A program made the translations under genes and the position numbers. Source: Mycobacterium sp. E2733 (GTDB lineage: Bacteria; Actinomycetota; Actinomycetes; Mycobacteriales; Mycobacteriaceae). Taken from it: a stretch of DNA of 64,000 nucleotides. The stretch spans positions 1-64,000 of the forward strand of contig NZ_LZJZ01000135.1 of NCBI RefSeq assembly GCF_001667585.1, in the 5' to 3' direction. Below the pieces are notes generated by a model, which ran no database searches, was not told where the DNA came from, and saw only the letters and a program-made list of their open reading frames with translations. This document shows positions 42,756 to 51,217 of this stretch, in pieces; position 1 is the first letter of the stretch; every line of letters starts with the position of its first letter.

Positions 42756-44027
42756 TCAGGCCTGGGGGCCCTCCGACGGTGGCCAAACCGAACCCGGCGA
42801 TGCCTCGCCGGGGGAATCGTGTTCCCCACGGGCCAGCGGCACCCACCGCTCGCTCGGGGCGGGCTGCTCGGACGACGGGAAGTCCCGTAGCTTGCCCGAC
42901 GGCTTGGCATCCCATTTGGCGAAGGTCAGCGGCGTCTGCAGCCAGCTGTGCAGCAGGCAGTACACCGCCTGCAGCGAATCCAGATGGGTGCGCTCCCAGC
43001 CGTGGCTGCCGTCGAGCCCGAAACCGACGAGCGCTGCGCGGGTGCCCGCGCCCGCCTCGATCGCCGCGGCGGCGTCGGAGCGGTAAAAGCGGAAGACGTC
43101 CCGCGCACACGGGATGTCCTGCTCATCGGCGAGCCGGCACAGCTTCCGCGTCAGGTGATAGTCGAACGGACCGTGCAGATCGGCCATCGGAATCGTCACG
43201 CCGTCTTCGATGGAATGCTGGCCGGGCGCGCACACCGCGTTGTCCACCGAGACCAATTCGGCCACATCCGGGGGCAACCCGTGGCTCGCTCCGTGGCCGA
43301 CCTCTTCGGTGATGGTGATCATGACCATCGTGCGATGCGGCAGCACCATCTTGTTCTCGGCGAAATTCTTGGCCAGCGCGAGCGCGATCGCGACCCCCGC
43401 CTTGCCATCGAGGTGGCGAGAAACGATGTAGCCGTCGGCGGTCAGTTCGGGGCTGGCGATCAGCGCGACGAAGTCGCCGATCTGCAGGCCGAGACGAACC
43501 AGGTCCTCCCGCGAGGACACCTTCCGGTCCACGCGGACCTCGACGTGTTCCCAGTCGGTCGGCTGCAGGTCGATCTCGTCACCGAAGGCGTGCCCGCTGG
43601 CCTTGAGCGGCATGACCGTGCCGGTGATGAATTCGTCGGGATCGTCGGAGAATATCCGCACCCGGGCGCCGGCGGCGAACCGAGCCGAGAAGGTGCCGAC
43701 CGGAATCACCTCGAGACGGCCGTTGTCCTTGAGTCGCCGCACCATGCAGCCGATCGTGTCGGCGTGAACTACGAGCGCGCGGTCGACAGTGGCCGATGCC
43801 CCGGGAAGCTCGGCGGTCAGCGCGCCGCGCCGGGTCAGGGAGAACGGCACGCCGAAGTCATCGAAGATGTCGCCGATGTGCTGCATCACCGCGTCCGTCC
43901 GCCCCGCCGGACTGGGTGTCTGCAGCAGCGCGAGCAGCGTGTCAACCATCCACGTGCGGTCGGCCTCGGCCATGGCCGCGCTGTGACGCACGGTGTCTCC
44001 TCTCGAGTCGTCCGGAACCGCGTTCAA
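42756..44027 (-). CDS. M42-family metallopeptidase of the osmoprotectant-NAGGN group
   Basis: 423 residues. Metal ligands are visible in order: His in VVHADTIG, Asp in SRHLDGKAGVA, the Glu pair in ITEEVGHGAS, Asp in VSVDNAV and His near the C-terminus (WERTHLDSLQA). The overall shape matches the hydrolase that accompanies synthesis of N-acetylglutaminylglutamine amide in other bacteria. The asparagine synthase-like and acetyltransferase partners of that operon are not in this window, so the copy may act alone. It could start later, at MAEADRTWM. Confidence 0.85.
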   Translation of the reverse strand: MNAVPDDSRGDTVRHSAAMAEADRTWMVDTLLALLQTPSPAGRTDAVMQHIGDIFDDFGVPFSLTRRGALTAELPGASATVDRALVVHADTIGCMVRRLKDNGRLEVIPVGTFSARFAAGARVRIFSDDPDEFITGTVMPLKASGHAFGDEIDLQPTDWEHVEVRVDRKVSSREDLVRLGLQIGDFVALIASPELTADGYIVSRHLDGKAGVAIALALAKNFAENKMVLPHRTMVMITITEEVGHGASHGLPPDVAELVSVDNAVCAPGQHSIEDGVTIPMADLHGPFDYHLTRKLCRLADEQDIPCARDVFRFYRSDAAAAIEAGAGTRAALVGFGLDGSHGWERTHLDSLQAVYCLLHSWLQTPLTFAKWDAKPSGKLRDFPSSEQPAPSERWVPLARGEHDSPGEASPGSVWPPSEGPQA

Positions 44028-44193
44028 CCTACCGCGTGATCAACGTCGACTCACCGGTCCGGGCACGCACCCGCGCCGCAATTAGGCGCCCCCTGCCCCC
44101 CGCTGCCATCACGGTAGAGCACGTCGCGCCCGGACGCCCGTTGGCGCAACTGGATTGGCTCACTCAAAGGTGACCGGCCTGGCTGATCAAGTG

Positions 44194-44622
44194 TCACGGG
44201 TTCACGTTGGGACACACTTGCTTGATCCAGGCGGTAAGTGCCTCCCTGTTGGCGTTCAGGTCAGTATCGTTGGGCTGCGCGCCGACGGTCGTGACGAAGT
44301 GCTCGATCGCAACCTTTACCGGTTCGGGTGGGCCGTACTTTTCCAGCGTGTCGGCGAACTTGCGCGCATCCTCGGGTTTCTGCGCCACCATCAAATTGTC
44401 TTTCGCGAAGGAAATGTCCAGGCAGGTGGATTGATCGAGGGGGCCGCCTGGCGTGGGGGGCGAGGGTGGCGTCGTCGTCGGCGGCGACGAACTGGGCGCC
44501 TGCGAACTCGAGGTCGCCGATTGGCCGGATGACGAGGCCGACGGTGACGTTTCGTTCGAGCACCCCGTTGCGACGATCGCGATGGCGACCACGCCCGCGA
44601 TCTTGGTTCGGTCCAGCCGCAT
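44194..44622 (-). CDS. Putative lipoprotein with Ser/Thr/Pro linker
   Basis: 142 residues from MRLDRTKIAGVV, with GGAGGAG just upstream. A lipobox reading VATGC at about residues 17-21 predicts lipid attachment. A Ser/Thr/Pro linker of about 40 residues then leads to a small helical domain with two cysteines (STCLDISF and WIKQVCPNV). Such mycobacterial lipoproteins sit on the outer face of the plasma membrane. The family is not recognised; a DUF732 or haemophore-like fold is conceivable. Confidence 0.8.
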   Translation of the reverse strand: MRLDRTKIAGVVAIAIVATGCSNETSPSASSSGQSATSSSQAPSSSPPTTTPPSPPTPGGPLDQSTCLDISFAKDNLMVAQKPEDARKFADTLEKYGPPEPVKVAIEHFVTTVGAQPNDTDLNANREALTAWIKQVCPNVNP

Positions 44623-45030
44623 CGGAGGCTCCTCCGTTCCCGAAGCGGTGTTTGCTGCATGCACCTTACCGGTAACTGGCATCGCCCGGCGCGATTTTGA
44701 ATTGGTATTTGAGTCGGAGGAGCCCCGCTGTACCTAGGCAGGTGGGTCCCCACCGCGCGGTTTTATTGACCTAGGAAACCCTTGATCTGCGAACCTTTTC
44801 CGCCTGCGGGGTGCCGAGCGGACCCGATCCGCCGGTCCTGGGTCACTCGGTGCGTCACCCGATCAACATGAACCGCCAGGCTCGAAAGACGATTCACGGA
44901 ACATTTTCCGATGAATCACGCAATTTGCTGTCGAAGCGGTTATGCTCCGTCCACCTCTCAGCTTGCCAGCGGATGCGATGCCCGCGCGGAAGCCTGAGCG
45001 CTCAACGTGACCGTGAAGGGTGAGCAATTC
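44623..45030. other. 408-bp intergenic region between two divergent lipoprotein genes
   Basis: It should contain both promoters. Two CCTAGG hexamers (44733-44738 and 44770-44775) are the only symmetric words noticed. The stretch 44880-44940 is AT-rich and lies about 90-150 bp before the 45031 gene. No coding frame is convincing. Confidence 0.4.
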
Positions 45031-45774
45031 ATGCGCCAACTGTCAGCCGCGATCTCCGTCGCGGCCATCGGGATTTTGATTGCCGGGTGCGGCGGTAGCA
45101 ACGAGCGCGGCTCCGGCTCATCCACGACGACCTCCACCCGGCCCCCGGTCGCGCAGGCCGCGCTGCCGGGCTTCCTGCTCACCTCGGCGGACCTCGACAG
45201 CGCCCTGGGCGCCACCGGATCGAAGAGCAAGGAAAAGAACGACAAGCTGAAGGACGACGCCGCGAACCAGCCGTGGCCCGCGGGCTGGAAATTCCCCGAT
45301 GACTGCGTCTACGCCATCGGCCCCGGTCAAGCTCCCGTTTATGCCGGCAGCGGCTACACCGCCGTCAGCGGCGACGACGAAGTTGCGTCCCTTCCGAATT
45401 CCAACGAACCTGACCCCGAGGTGGAACAGGTGCTGGTGTTGTTCCCGACCGCAAAGGAGGCCAACGCCTTCTTCACCACATCGGTGCAGCGTTGGCCGGC
45501 CTGCGCGAACCGCCAATTCACCACCCCGGCCGGGCAGGACACCCCCGAGACGGGTTGGGAGGTGGGACCGGTCTCCAATGCCAACGGGACGTTGAGCACC
45601 ACCCTGACGATGACAGCGCGCGACAACGGCAACGTCCTGCTGACCATGACGTGTCAGCGGGCGCTGACCGTGCGCAACAACGTGGCAATCGACGTCAGCG
45701 CGGTCCGCAAGGACCCGGCGGGCTTGGCCGTCAAGCTGGCCGGTCAGATCTCCGGCAGAGTCGACAAGCAATAA
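45031..45774 (+). CDS. Lipoprotein with PknH-like sensor domain
   Basis: 247 residues from MRQLSAAISVAAIG. The lipobox LIAGC at about residues 15-19 marks a lipoprotein. After a Ser/Thr linker comes a domain resembling the extracellular sensor domain of the kinase PknH: LPGFLLTSADLDSALGA, a Cys in FPDDCVYAIGP, VLFPTAKEANAFFTTSVQRWPACAN and MTCQRALTVRNNVAIDV. Cysteine positions fit its two disulfides. Many mycobacterial lipoproteins (LppH-like) carry this domain without a kinase. Function unknown. Confidence 0.85.
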   Translation: MRQLSAAISVAAIGILIAGCGGSNERGSGSSTTTSTRPPVAQAALPGFLLTSADLDSALGATGSKSKEKNDKLKDDAANQPWPAGWKFPDDCVYAIGPGQAPVYAGSGYTAVSGDDEVASLPNSNEPDPEVEQVLVLFPTAKEANAFFTTSVQRWPACANRQFTTPAGQDTPETGWEVGPVSNANGTLSTTLTMTARDNGNVLLTMTCQRALTVRNNVAIDVSAVRKDPAGLAVKLAGQISGRVDKQ

Positions 45775-45784
45775 CCCGGTACGC

Positions 45785-46666
45785 CTACGAGGCGGACGCC
45801 AGGTCGGCGATCAGATCCGCCAGGGCGAGGATCCGCTCGGCGTTGCGGACGTGCAGGCTCTCGATCATGCGGCCGTCCACCGTGATGACACTGGTCCCCG
45901 CGGCGCGCGCCTCCTCGTAGGCGGCGACAACCTTGCGGGCGTCGGCGACTTCCTGCTGTGACGGACCGAACAGGTCGTTGGCCGGGCCGATCTGGGACGG
46001 ATGGATCAAAGTCTTACCGTCGAAACCCATTTCGCGGCCTTGCCGGGCCTCGGCACGAAATCCCTCTTCGTCGGTGATGTCGTTGAACACGCCGTCCAGG
46101 ATCACCTTTCCGGCTGCCCGGGCTCCCAGCACGGCCAGCGACAACGCAGGCACGACCGGCGCCCGCCCGGGCACGTGCAATGCGTGCAGGTCGTTCACCA
46201 GGTCGTTGGTGCCGATCACCAGCGCGGCCAATCGGCCGCTGGCCGAGGCGATCTCCTCCACCTTCAGGAAGGATCGCGGGGTTTCGATCATCACCCACAG
46301 CTGCAACGACTCCGGTGCGTCAAGCTCGACCAGCGTTGCGGCCAGCGCCCGCACCTGCTCGCCCGACTCGATCTTGGGCACCAGCACCCCGTGGGCGGCC
46401 GAACCGGCTACCGCCGCCAGGTCCTCGCGGTGCCACTCGGTGTCCAAGCCGTTGATGCGCACCACCACCTCCCGCGACCCGTAGCTGCCTGGCGAGATCG
46501 CGCCGCACACCGTGGCCCTCGAATCGGCTTTGGCGTCGGGTCCGACGGCGTCCTCGAGGTCGAAGATGAGCACGTCCGCGAGCAGCGATTTCCCCTTCTC
46601 CAATGCGCGGGGCTTGTTGCCGGGCAGGTATAACGCCGAGCGGCGCGGGCGCAGGGTCGGTGCCAT
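45785..46666 (-). CDS. CitE-like HpcH/HpaI family lyase
   Basis: 293 residues of the citrate lyase beta-subunit-like family (TIM barrel). N-terminus RSALYLPGNKPRALEKG, then metal/substrate positions in VLIFDLEDAV, REVVVRINGLDTEWHREDL, VPKIESGEQV and VMIETPRSFL, and C-terminal GKTLIHPSQIGPANDLF. Members cleave or form C-C bonds in acyl-CoA substrates such as malyl- or methylmalyl-CoA. No citrate lyase alpha/gamma genes are nearby, so a CoA-thioester lyase or thioesterase role is more likely. Confidence 0.9.
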   Translation of the reverse strand: MAPTLRPRRSALYLPGNKPRALEKGKSLLADVLIFDLEDAVGPDAKADSRATVCGAISPGSYGSREVVVRINGLDTEWHREDLAAVAGSAAHGVLVPKIESGEQVRALAATLVELDAPESLQLWVMIETPRSFLKVEEIASASGRLAALVIGTNDLVNDLHALHVPGRAPVVPALSLAVLGARAAGKVILDGVFNDITDEEGFRAEARQGREMGFDGKTLIHPSQIGPANDLFGPSQQEVADARKVVAAYEEARAAGTSVITVDGRMIESLHVRNAERILALADLIADLASAS

Positions 46667-46827
46667 CCAGTGATTCGCTTCCTGTCGTCGGGCTCAGCGG
46701 GTGTGTGGTGAGCGCGGCATAGGCAGAAAGTACCCTTCGATCTCAGGTGGTGTAGTCGCGCAGCCGGTGGGCGGCGAACACCCGAAACCTTGCCGCCGCG
46801 GCGGCCGAATCCGGGAGGGAGCGACGA

Positions 46828-47751
46828 GTGTCATCACTTGGTTCGGCGCGCACCGAGGGCGACAGCTGGGATCTGGCTTCCAGCGTCGGGGCGACCGCGA
46901 CGATGGTCGCCGCGTCCCGAGCGCTGGCCTCCCGCGAGCCGGATCAGCTGCTGGACGACCGGTTCGCCGAGCCGTTGGTGCGCGCGGTCGGGCACCCCTT
47001 CTTCGTCCGCATGCTCGACGGCGAAATTCCGCTCGACAACGACGACATGCCCCTGACTTTGCAGCAGCGTCGCGAGCAGATCGCCGTGCGAACCAAGTTT
47101 TTCGATGATTTCCTCACAACGGCGTCCAGCGCCGGGATACGCCAGGCCGTGATCTTGGCCGCCGGACTGGACTCCCGGGCCTATCGGTTGGCCTGGACGG
47201 CGGGCACGGTGGTTTACGAGGTTGACCAGCCCGAGGTCATCGCCTTCAAGAGCGACACGCTGGCCCGAATCGGTGCCGAACCGGCCGCCGAACGCCGCAC
47301 CGTAGGTATCGACCTGCGTGACGACTGGCCAACCGCGCTGCGCGCCAATGGCTTTGACACGACGGCGCCCACGGCCTGGATCGCCGAAGGCCTGCTCCCC
47401 TACCTGCCGCCGCAGGCGCAGGACCGGCTCCTGGACAGCATCACCGCGCTCAGCGCACCGGGCAGCCGGCTGGCCACCGAGAACATCACCGACATGGGCG
47501 TGTTCACCGACGAGCGTGCGCGTGCGATGCGCAGCACCTGGCGTAAGCACGGACTGGACATCGACGTCGCCGAGCTGGTGTGGGAGGGGGCGCGCCAACC
47601 CGCTGGGGAGCACCTGGCCGCCACGGGCTGGGTCGTCACCCCGCACCCCACCGAGCAGCTATACGCCCACTACGGCTTCGTCGCTCCCGACAACGAGGTG
47701 CTCAAGGAATTCCGGCACGCCATCACCTACATCAGCGCCGAACTGGGCTGA
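46828..47751 (+). CDS. TIGR00027-type SAM-dependent methyltransferase (mycobacterial family)
   Basis: 307 residues, GTG start. It belongs to the large mycobacterial family of putative leucine carboxyl methyltransferase-like enzymes. N-terminus GDSWDLASSVGATATMVAASRA, then VRTKFFDDFLTTASSAGIRQAVILAAGLDSRAYRL (motif I, A-A-G-L-D-S-R), VYEVDQPEVIAFKSD and WIAEGLLPYLPP. Mycobacteria carry many copies; substrates are largely unknown. It is divergent from the CitE-like gene and convergent with zwf. Confidence 0.92.
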   Translation: MSSLGSARTEGDSWDLASSVGATATMVAASRALASREPDQLLDDRFAEPLVRAVGHPFFVRMLDGEIPLDNDDMPLTLQQRREQIAVRTKFFDDFLTTASSAGIRQAVILAAGLDSRAYRLAWTAGTVVYEVDQPEVIAFKSDTLARIGAEPAAERRTVGIDLRDDWPTALRANGFDTTAPTAWIAEGLLPYLPPQAQDRLLDSITALSAPGSRLATENITDMGVFTDERARAMRSTWRKHGLDIDVAELVWEGARQPAGEHLAATGWVVTPHPTEQLYAHYGFVAPDNEVLKEFRHAITYISAELG

Positions 47752-47760
47752 ACGCGCCGC

Positions 47761-49266
47761 CTAGGAGTCAGGCCTGGCGTCGCGCCACTCCCGCTCGAAC
47801 GGCAACCGCCACGCATTGGGTGCGATCAATTGGTGAATGGCATTGGGACCCCAGGTGCCCGGCTGATACATCTTCGCCGGCGGAGGGTCATCGAGCAGCT
47901 CTTGCGAACGCTCCCACAACGATTCGATGCCCTCCGCGGTGTTGAACAGCGTGTGGTCGCCCCGCATCGCGTCGAGGATGAGCCGTTCGTACGCCTCCAG
48001 CACGTCCACGACGGTGTCGATCTCCTGCGAGGAGAACTGCATGGACAACTTGTCCAGCTTCATACCGGGGCCCGGCCGCTTGCCGTAGAAGGACAGCGAA
48101 ACCTTCGAGTTGTCGGCGAGGTCGAACGTCAGGTGGTCGGGCCCCTGAGTCCCAACCCCCGAACCGGGCGGAAACATCGTCCGGGGCGCCTCTCTGAATG
48201 CAATCGAGATGATGCGGATGCCCTCGGCCATCTTCTTGCCGGTGCGCAGATAGATGGGCACGCCCGCCCAACGCCAGTTGTCGATGCCGACCTTGAGGGC
48301 GATGAACGTCTCGGTGTCGGAATCCTTTGCCACGCCATCCTCGTCGCGGTATCCGTTGTACTGGCCGCGCACCACATTGGAAGGCTTGACCGGCAGCATC
48401 GAGCGGAACACCTTGTTCTTTTCTTCGCTGATGGCGAAAGGTTCGAGCGCCGTGGGCGGCTCCATGACGACGAACGCCATCACCTGGAACAGGTGGGTCA
48501 CAACCATGTCCTTATAGGCGCCGGTCTCCTCATAGAAGTTCGCCCGCTGGTCCAGGCCGAGGGCCTCGGGGATGTCGATCTGGATGTGGTCGATGAAGTT
48601 GCGGTTCCAGATCGGCTCGAACAGCCCGTTGGCGAAGCGGAACGCCAGAATGTTCTGTGCGGCCTCCTTGCCGAGGAAGTGGTCGATGCGGAAGATCTGG
48701 GATTCCTCGAACGTTTCATGCACGAAATCGTTGAGCGCCACCGCGCTGGCCAGATCGGTTCCGAACGGCTTCTCCATCACCACCCGCGAGCGCTCGACGA
48801 GCTTGGCGTCACTCAGCATGGTGATGACGTCCTGCGCGGCTTTGGGCGGCACCGACAGGTAATGCAGCCGCCTGACGTTGGGACCCAGCTCGGCTTCGGC
48901 TTCGGCGACCGCCGCCGCCAGCGCTTCCGGTCCCTTCCCCTGCGGGACGTAGGTGATGATCTTCGCGAAGTTCGCCCACTGTTCGGACGTGAGCTTGTGC
49001 GTGCCGAACGAGTCGATCGCATCTTTGGCGATCTCGCGGAATTCGTCGTCGCTGAGGTCTTCCAGCGAGGTCGCGACGATCTGAATGTCGGGCGCAAGCT
49101 CGGACTGGTCCAGGTAGGCGAGGCCGGGGATCAGCTTGCGTTTCGCCAGATCGCCCGTCGCCCCAAACAGAACGATGACGTGGGGATCCAGCGGCTCGGT
49201 TTCGTGGCGGCGCGGACGCCTGTCGGCCGCCGGGTACGAGATGGTCTGCGGTTTCTTATCGGCCAC
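47761..49266 (-). CDS. zwf: Glucose-6-phosphate 1-dehydrogenase
   Basis: 501 residues from a GTG. An in-frame ATG at 49344 is rejected because the 26 codons between them have many A/T-ending third positions, unlike the rest of the gene. The coenzyme motif FGATGDLAKRK is near residue 35, and the active-site segment RIDHFLGKEAAQN (about residues 192-204) carries the catalytic His and Lys. It oxidises glucose-6-phosphate to 6-phosphogluconolactone with NADP, feeding the pentose phosphate pathway. As I recall, its sequence is distinct from M. tuberculosis Zwf1, and no opcA/tal/tkt cluster is adjacent. Confidence 0.93.
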   Translation of the reverse strand: MADKKPQTISYPAADRRPRRHETEPLDPHVIVLFGATGDLAKRKLIPGLAYLDQSELAPDIQIVATSLEDLSDDEFREIAKDAIDSFGTHKLTSEQWANFAKIITYVPQGKGPEALAAAVAEAEAELGPNVRRLHYLSVPPKAAQDVITMLSDAKLVERSRVVMEKPFGTDLASAVALNDFVHETFEESQIFRIDHFLGKEAAQNILAFRFANGLFEPIWNRNFIDHIQIDIPEALGLDQRANFYEETGAYKDMVVTHLFQVMAFVVMEPPTALEPFAISEEKNKVFRSMLPVKPSNVVRGQYNGYRDEDGVAKDSDTETFIALKVGIDNWRWAGVPIYLRTGKKMAEGIRIISIAFREAPRTMFPPGSGVGTQGPDHLTFDLADNSKVSLSFYGKRPGPGMKLDKLSMQFSSQEIDTVVDVLEAYERLILDAMRGDHTLFNTAEGIESLWERSQELLDDPPPAKMYQPGTWGPNAIHQLIAPNAWRLPFEREWRDARPDS

Positions 49267-49435
49267 CCTTGCGATACTTCCACCGCCGCGGCGTAATGTC
49301 GCGTCCGTCACTCCTAGCTCGGCCAACGCGGCCTTTGCCGCCATGAACCGAGGATCACAGTCGCCGCCCGGTTATCGGCCGGCGGACTGGGTACTGGATA
49401 CCGACGGTGCCCGACCACAGTCGATGGAAAGCGAT

Positions 49436-49606
49436 ATGACGAAACCCGACAAAGACCTGCGGGGTCACTCTCAGGAGCTGGAAGACATCGTCGACCGGCT
49501 CGAGGAGAAGGTCGCCGACGACCGGGAGGCCGAAGGTGTTGCCGGCAAGCCCAGCGACCGGGAAAGCGCGCCCACCCTGGGTTCGGGCGATGAACCGCCG
49601 GATTAG
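49436..49606 (+). CDS. 56-residue acidic protein of unknown function
   Basis: Starts MTKPDKDLRGHSQELEDIVD with GGAAAG just upstream; an ATG four codons earlier is an alternative. Highly charged, no hydrophobic segment, central helix ELEDIVDRLEEKVADDREA with heptad-like spacing, disordered tail ending GDEPPD. It has good codon character and sits between zwf (divergent) and the flavin monooxygenase (convergent). Family not recognised. Confidence 0.65.
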   Translation: MTKPDKDLRGHSQELEDIVDRLEEKVADDREAEGVAGKPSDRESAPTLGSGDEPPD

Positions 49607-49609
49607 ACC

Positions 49610-51103
49610 CTAAGCGCCGGGCGGGGCGCCGAACCAGGCCGTGAGCGCGTCGCTCAAGCCGTCACTCGTGCCGTGTCCGACCCAGGCAACGTGCCCGTCC
49701 GGACGGATCAGCACCGCGTCGGGAGCCGCGACCGTGCCGATGGCCGGAAGCTCCCAGTTACCGGCATATTTCGCGTCGATCAGTCGGACTCCGTCCGGCC
49801 GCGGGGTGACGTTGAATCGGCCCGGTTCCCCGAGGTTGAGCAGCGCCGGTCGGGCCCGGTGCAACAGCGTGAAAACCCGCAGCGGGCCATCGGCGCTGAC
49901 CAGGTCGAGATCGGGCATACGTCGCCCGAGCAGGGGGTGCGCGTCGCCCAGGTCGTAGCGGACGTCCAGGCCGGACATCATGGCGGCGAACCGTTTGCGA
50001 GGCTCGTCCATGGCCAGCAGGTCGGACACGGTGTCGCGCAACGCCTTCGTTCGGTCGTCGGGGCGAAGAAGCGCCATCTGCGCGATCGCGTTGCGCAGCA
50101 CGCGCGCGGCGACCGGGTGCCGTTCGGCGTGGTATGTGTCGAGCAGGTCGTCGGGCGAGGTGCCGTTGACCACCTGTCCCAGCTTCCACCCCAGATTGAC
50201 CGCATCCTGCAAGCCGGTGTTCAGACCCTGTCCGCCCACCGGGTGGTGGACATGTGCGGCGTCACCGGCCAGCAGGACGCGCCGGCCGCGATACGTCGCG
50301 GCTTGCCGCGCCATGTCGGTGAACCTGGAAAGCCAAGCGGGACTGTGTATTCCGTAGTCCGATCCGTATACGGCGATCAGCGCCTCGCTCAGGTCGCGCA
50401 ATGTTGGTTCGCCGTTGGGCTCGAGGCGCCGCTCGGTGACCATGAGACGCACCGGCCCGCCCTCCTCCGAGGCGGCAAGGGAATGCACGCCGAGCGCGTC
50501 GTGGCGGATGCCCCACACCGGCGGATCGCCTGTCCCAAAATCCATCTGAACCTCGCCCAGTAGGTAGCTGGCCGTCGGATCCCACCCCGGAAAATCGATA
50601 CCGGCGGCTTTGCGGACCACGCTGCGTCCGCCGTCGCAGCCGACGAGGTACGTCCCGCGCAGGGATCGGCCATCGGCCAACGCGACGTCGACGCCACTGC
50701 GGTCTTGGGCGATGCCCGTCACCTCATGCCCCCGATAGAACCGCACACCCAGCTCACTCACCCAGTCAGCGAGTGCGCGTTCGATCTCGTTCTGCCACAG
50801 CGCAAGGCCGTAGGGATGCCGGGTGGGAAAGTCGCTGATGTCCAGGCGAATCTGGGAGAACCCGGCGACCTGGGCGACCTGTCCCCGGGCAAGGAATCGA
50901 TCGGCAATGCCCCGCTGATCGAGGACTTCGATGGAGCGCGCATGCAGACCTCCGGCGCGCGCACCGATGAGGTCTTGGTCGGCGCGCCGCTCGACGACCG
51001 CCACATCGACGCCCGCCAACGCCAGTTCGCCGGCCAGCATCAGGCCCGTCGGGCCTCCTCCGGCGACCAGAACGGCATGGTCAGCGTTCTCCTGCGACGA
51101 CAT
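49610..51103 (-). CDS. Class A FAD-dependent monooxygenase (PheA/TfdB, Rox-like)
   Basis: 497 residues from MSSQENADHAVLV. The FAD fingerprints of aromatic hydroxylases are complete: VAGGGPTGLMLAGELALAG, the DG motif in LVGCDGGRSVVRKAAG and the GD motif in LLAGDAAHVHHPVGGQGLN. A C-terminal thioredoxin-like domain follows. These enzymes hydroxylate phenols or large aromatic polyketides; the group includes rifampicin monooxygenases. The substrate here is unknown. Confidence 0.92.
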   Translation of the reverse strand: MSSQENADHAVLVAGGGPTGLMLAGELALAGVDVAVVERRADQDLIGARAGGLHARSIEVLDQRGIADRFLARGQVAQVAGFSQIRLDISDFPTRHPYGLALWQNEIERALADWVSELGVRFYRGHEVTGIAQDRSGVDVALADGRSLRGTYLVGCDGGRSVVRKAAGIDFPGWDPTASYLLGEVQMDFGTGDPPVWGIRHDALGVHSLAASEEGGPVRLMVTERRLEPNGEPTLRDLSEALIAVYGSDYGIHSPAWLSRFTDMARQAATYRGRRVLLAGDAAHVHHPVGGQGLNTGLQDAVNLGWKLGQVVNGTSPDDLLDTYHAERHPVAARVLRNAIAQMALLRPDDRTKALRDTVSDLLAMDEPRKRFAAMMSGLDVRYDLGDAHPLLGRRMPDLDLVSADGPLRVFTLLHRARPALLNLGEPGRFNVTPRPDGVRLIDAKYAGNWELPAIGTVAAPDAVLIRPDGHVAWVGHGTSDGLSDALTAWFGAPPGA

Positions 51104-51217
51104 TCCCAACCCCCTGACACAGCGAAAATCGGCTTCGGCCAGCGATTGTGCGGCATCACCCGGCCCTTGCCGCAAGCCCCCGGGTGCGCTATAGGTTGAA
51201 GCTGGAAGGGCAATAAT

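Noticed and set aside
44733..44775. Two CCTAGG hexamers between the lipoprotein genes
   Set aside because: Six-base palindromes at an arbitrary 37-bp spacing are too weak to call an operator.
47830..49296. 488-codon plus-strand frame
   Set aside because: Antisense of zwf, with the composition typical of shadow frames.
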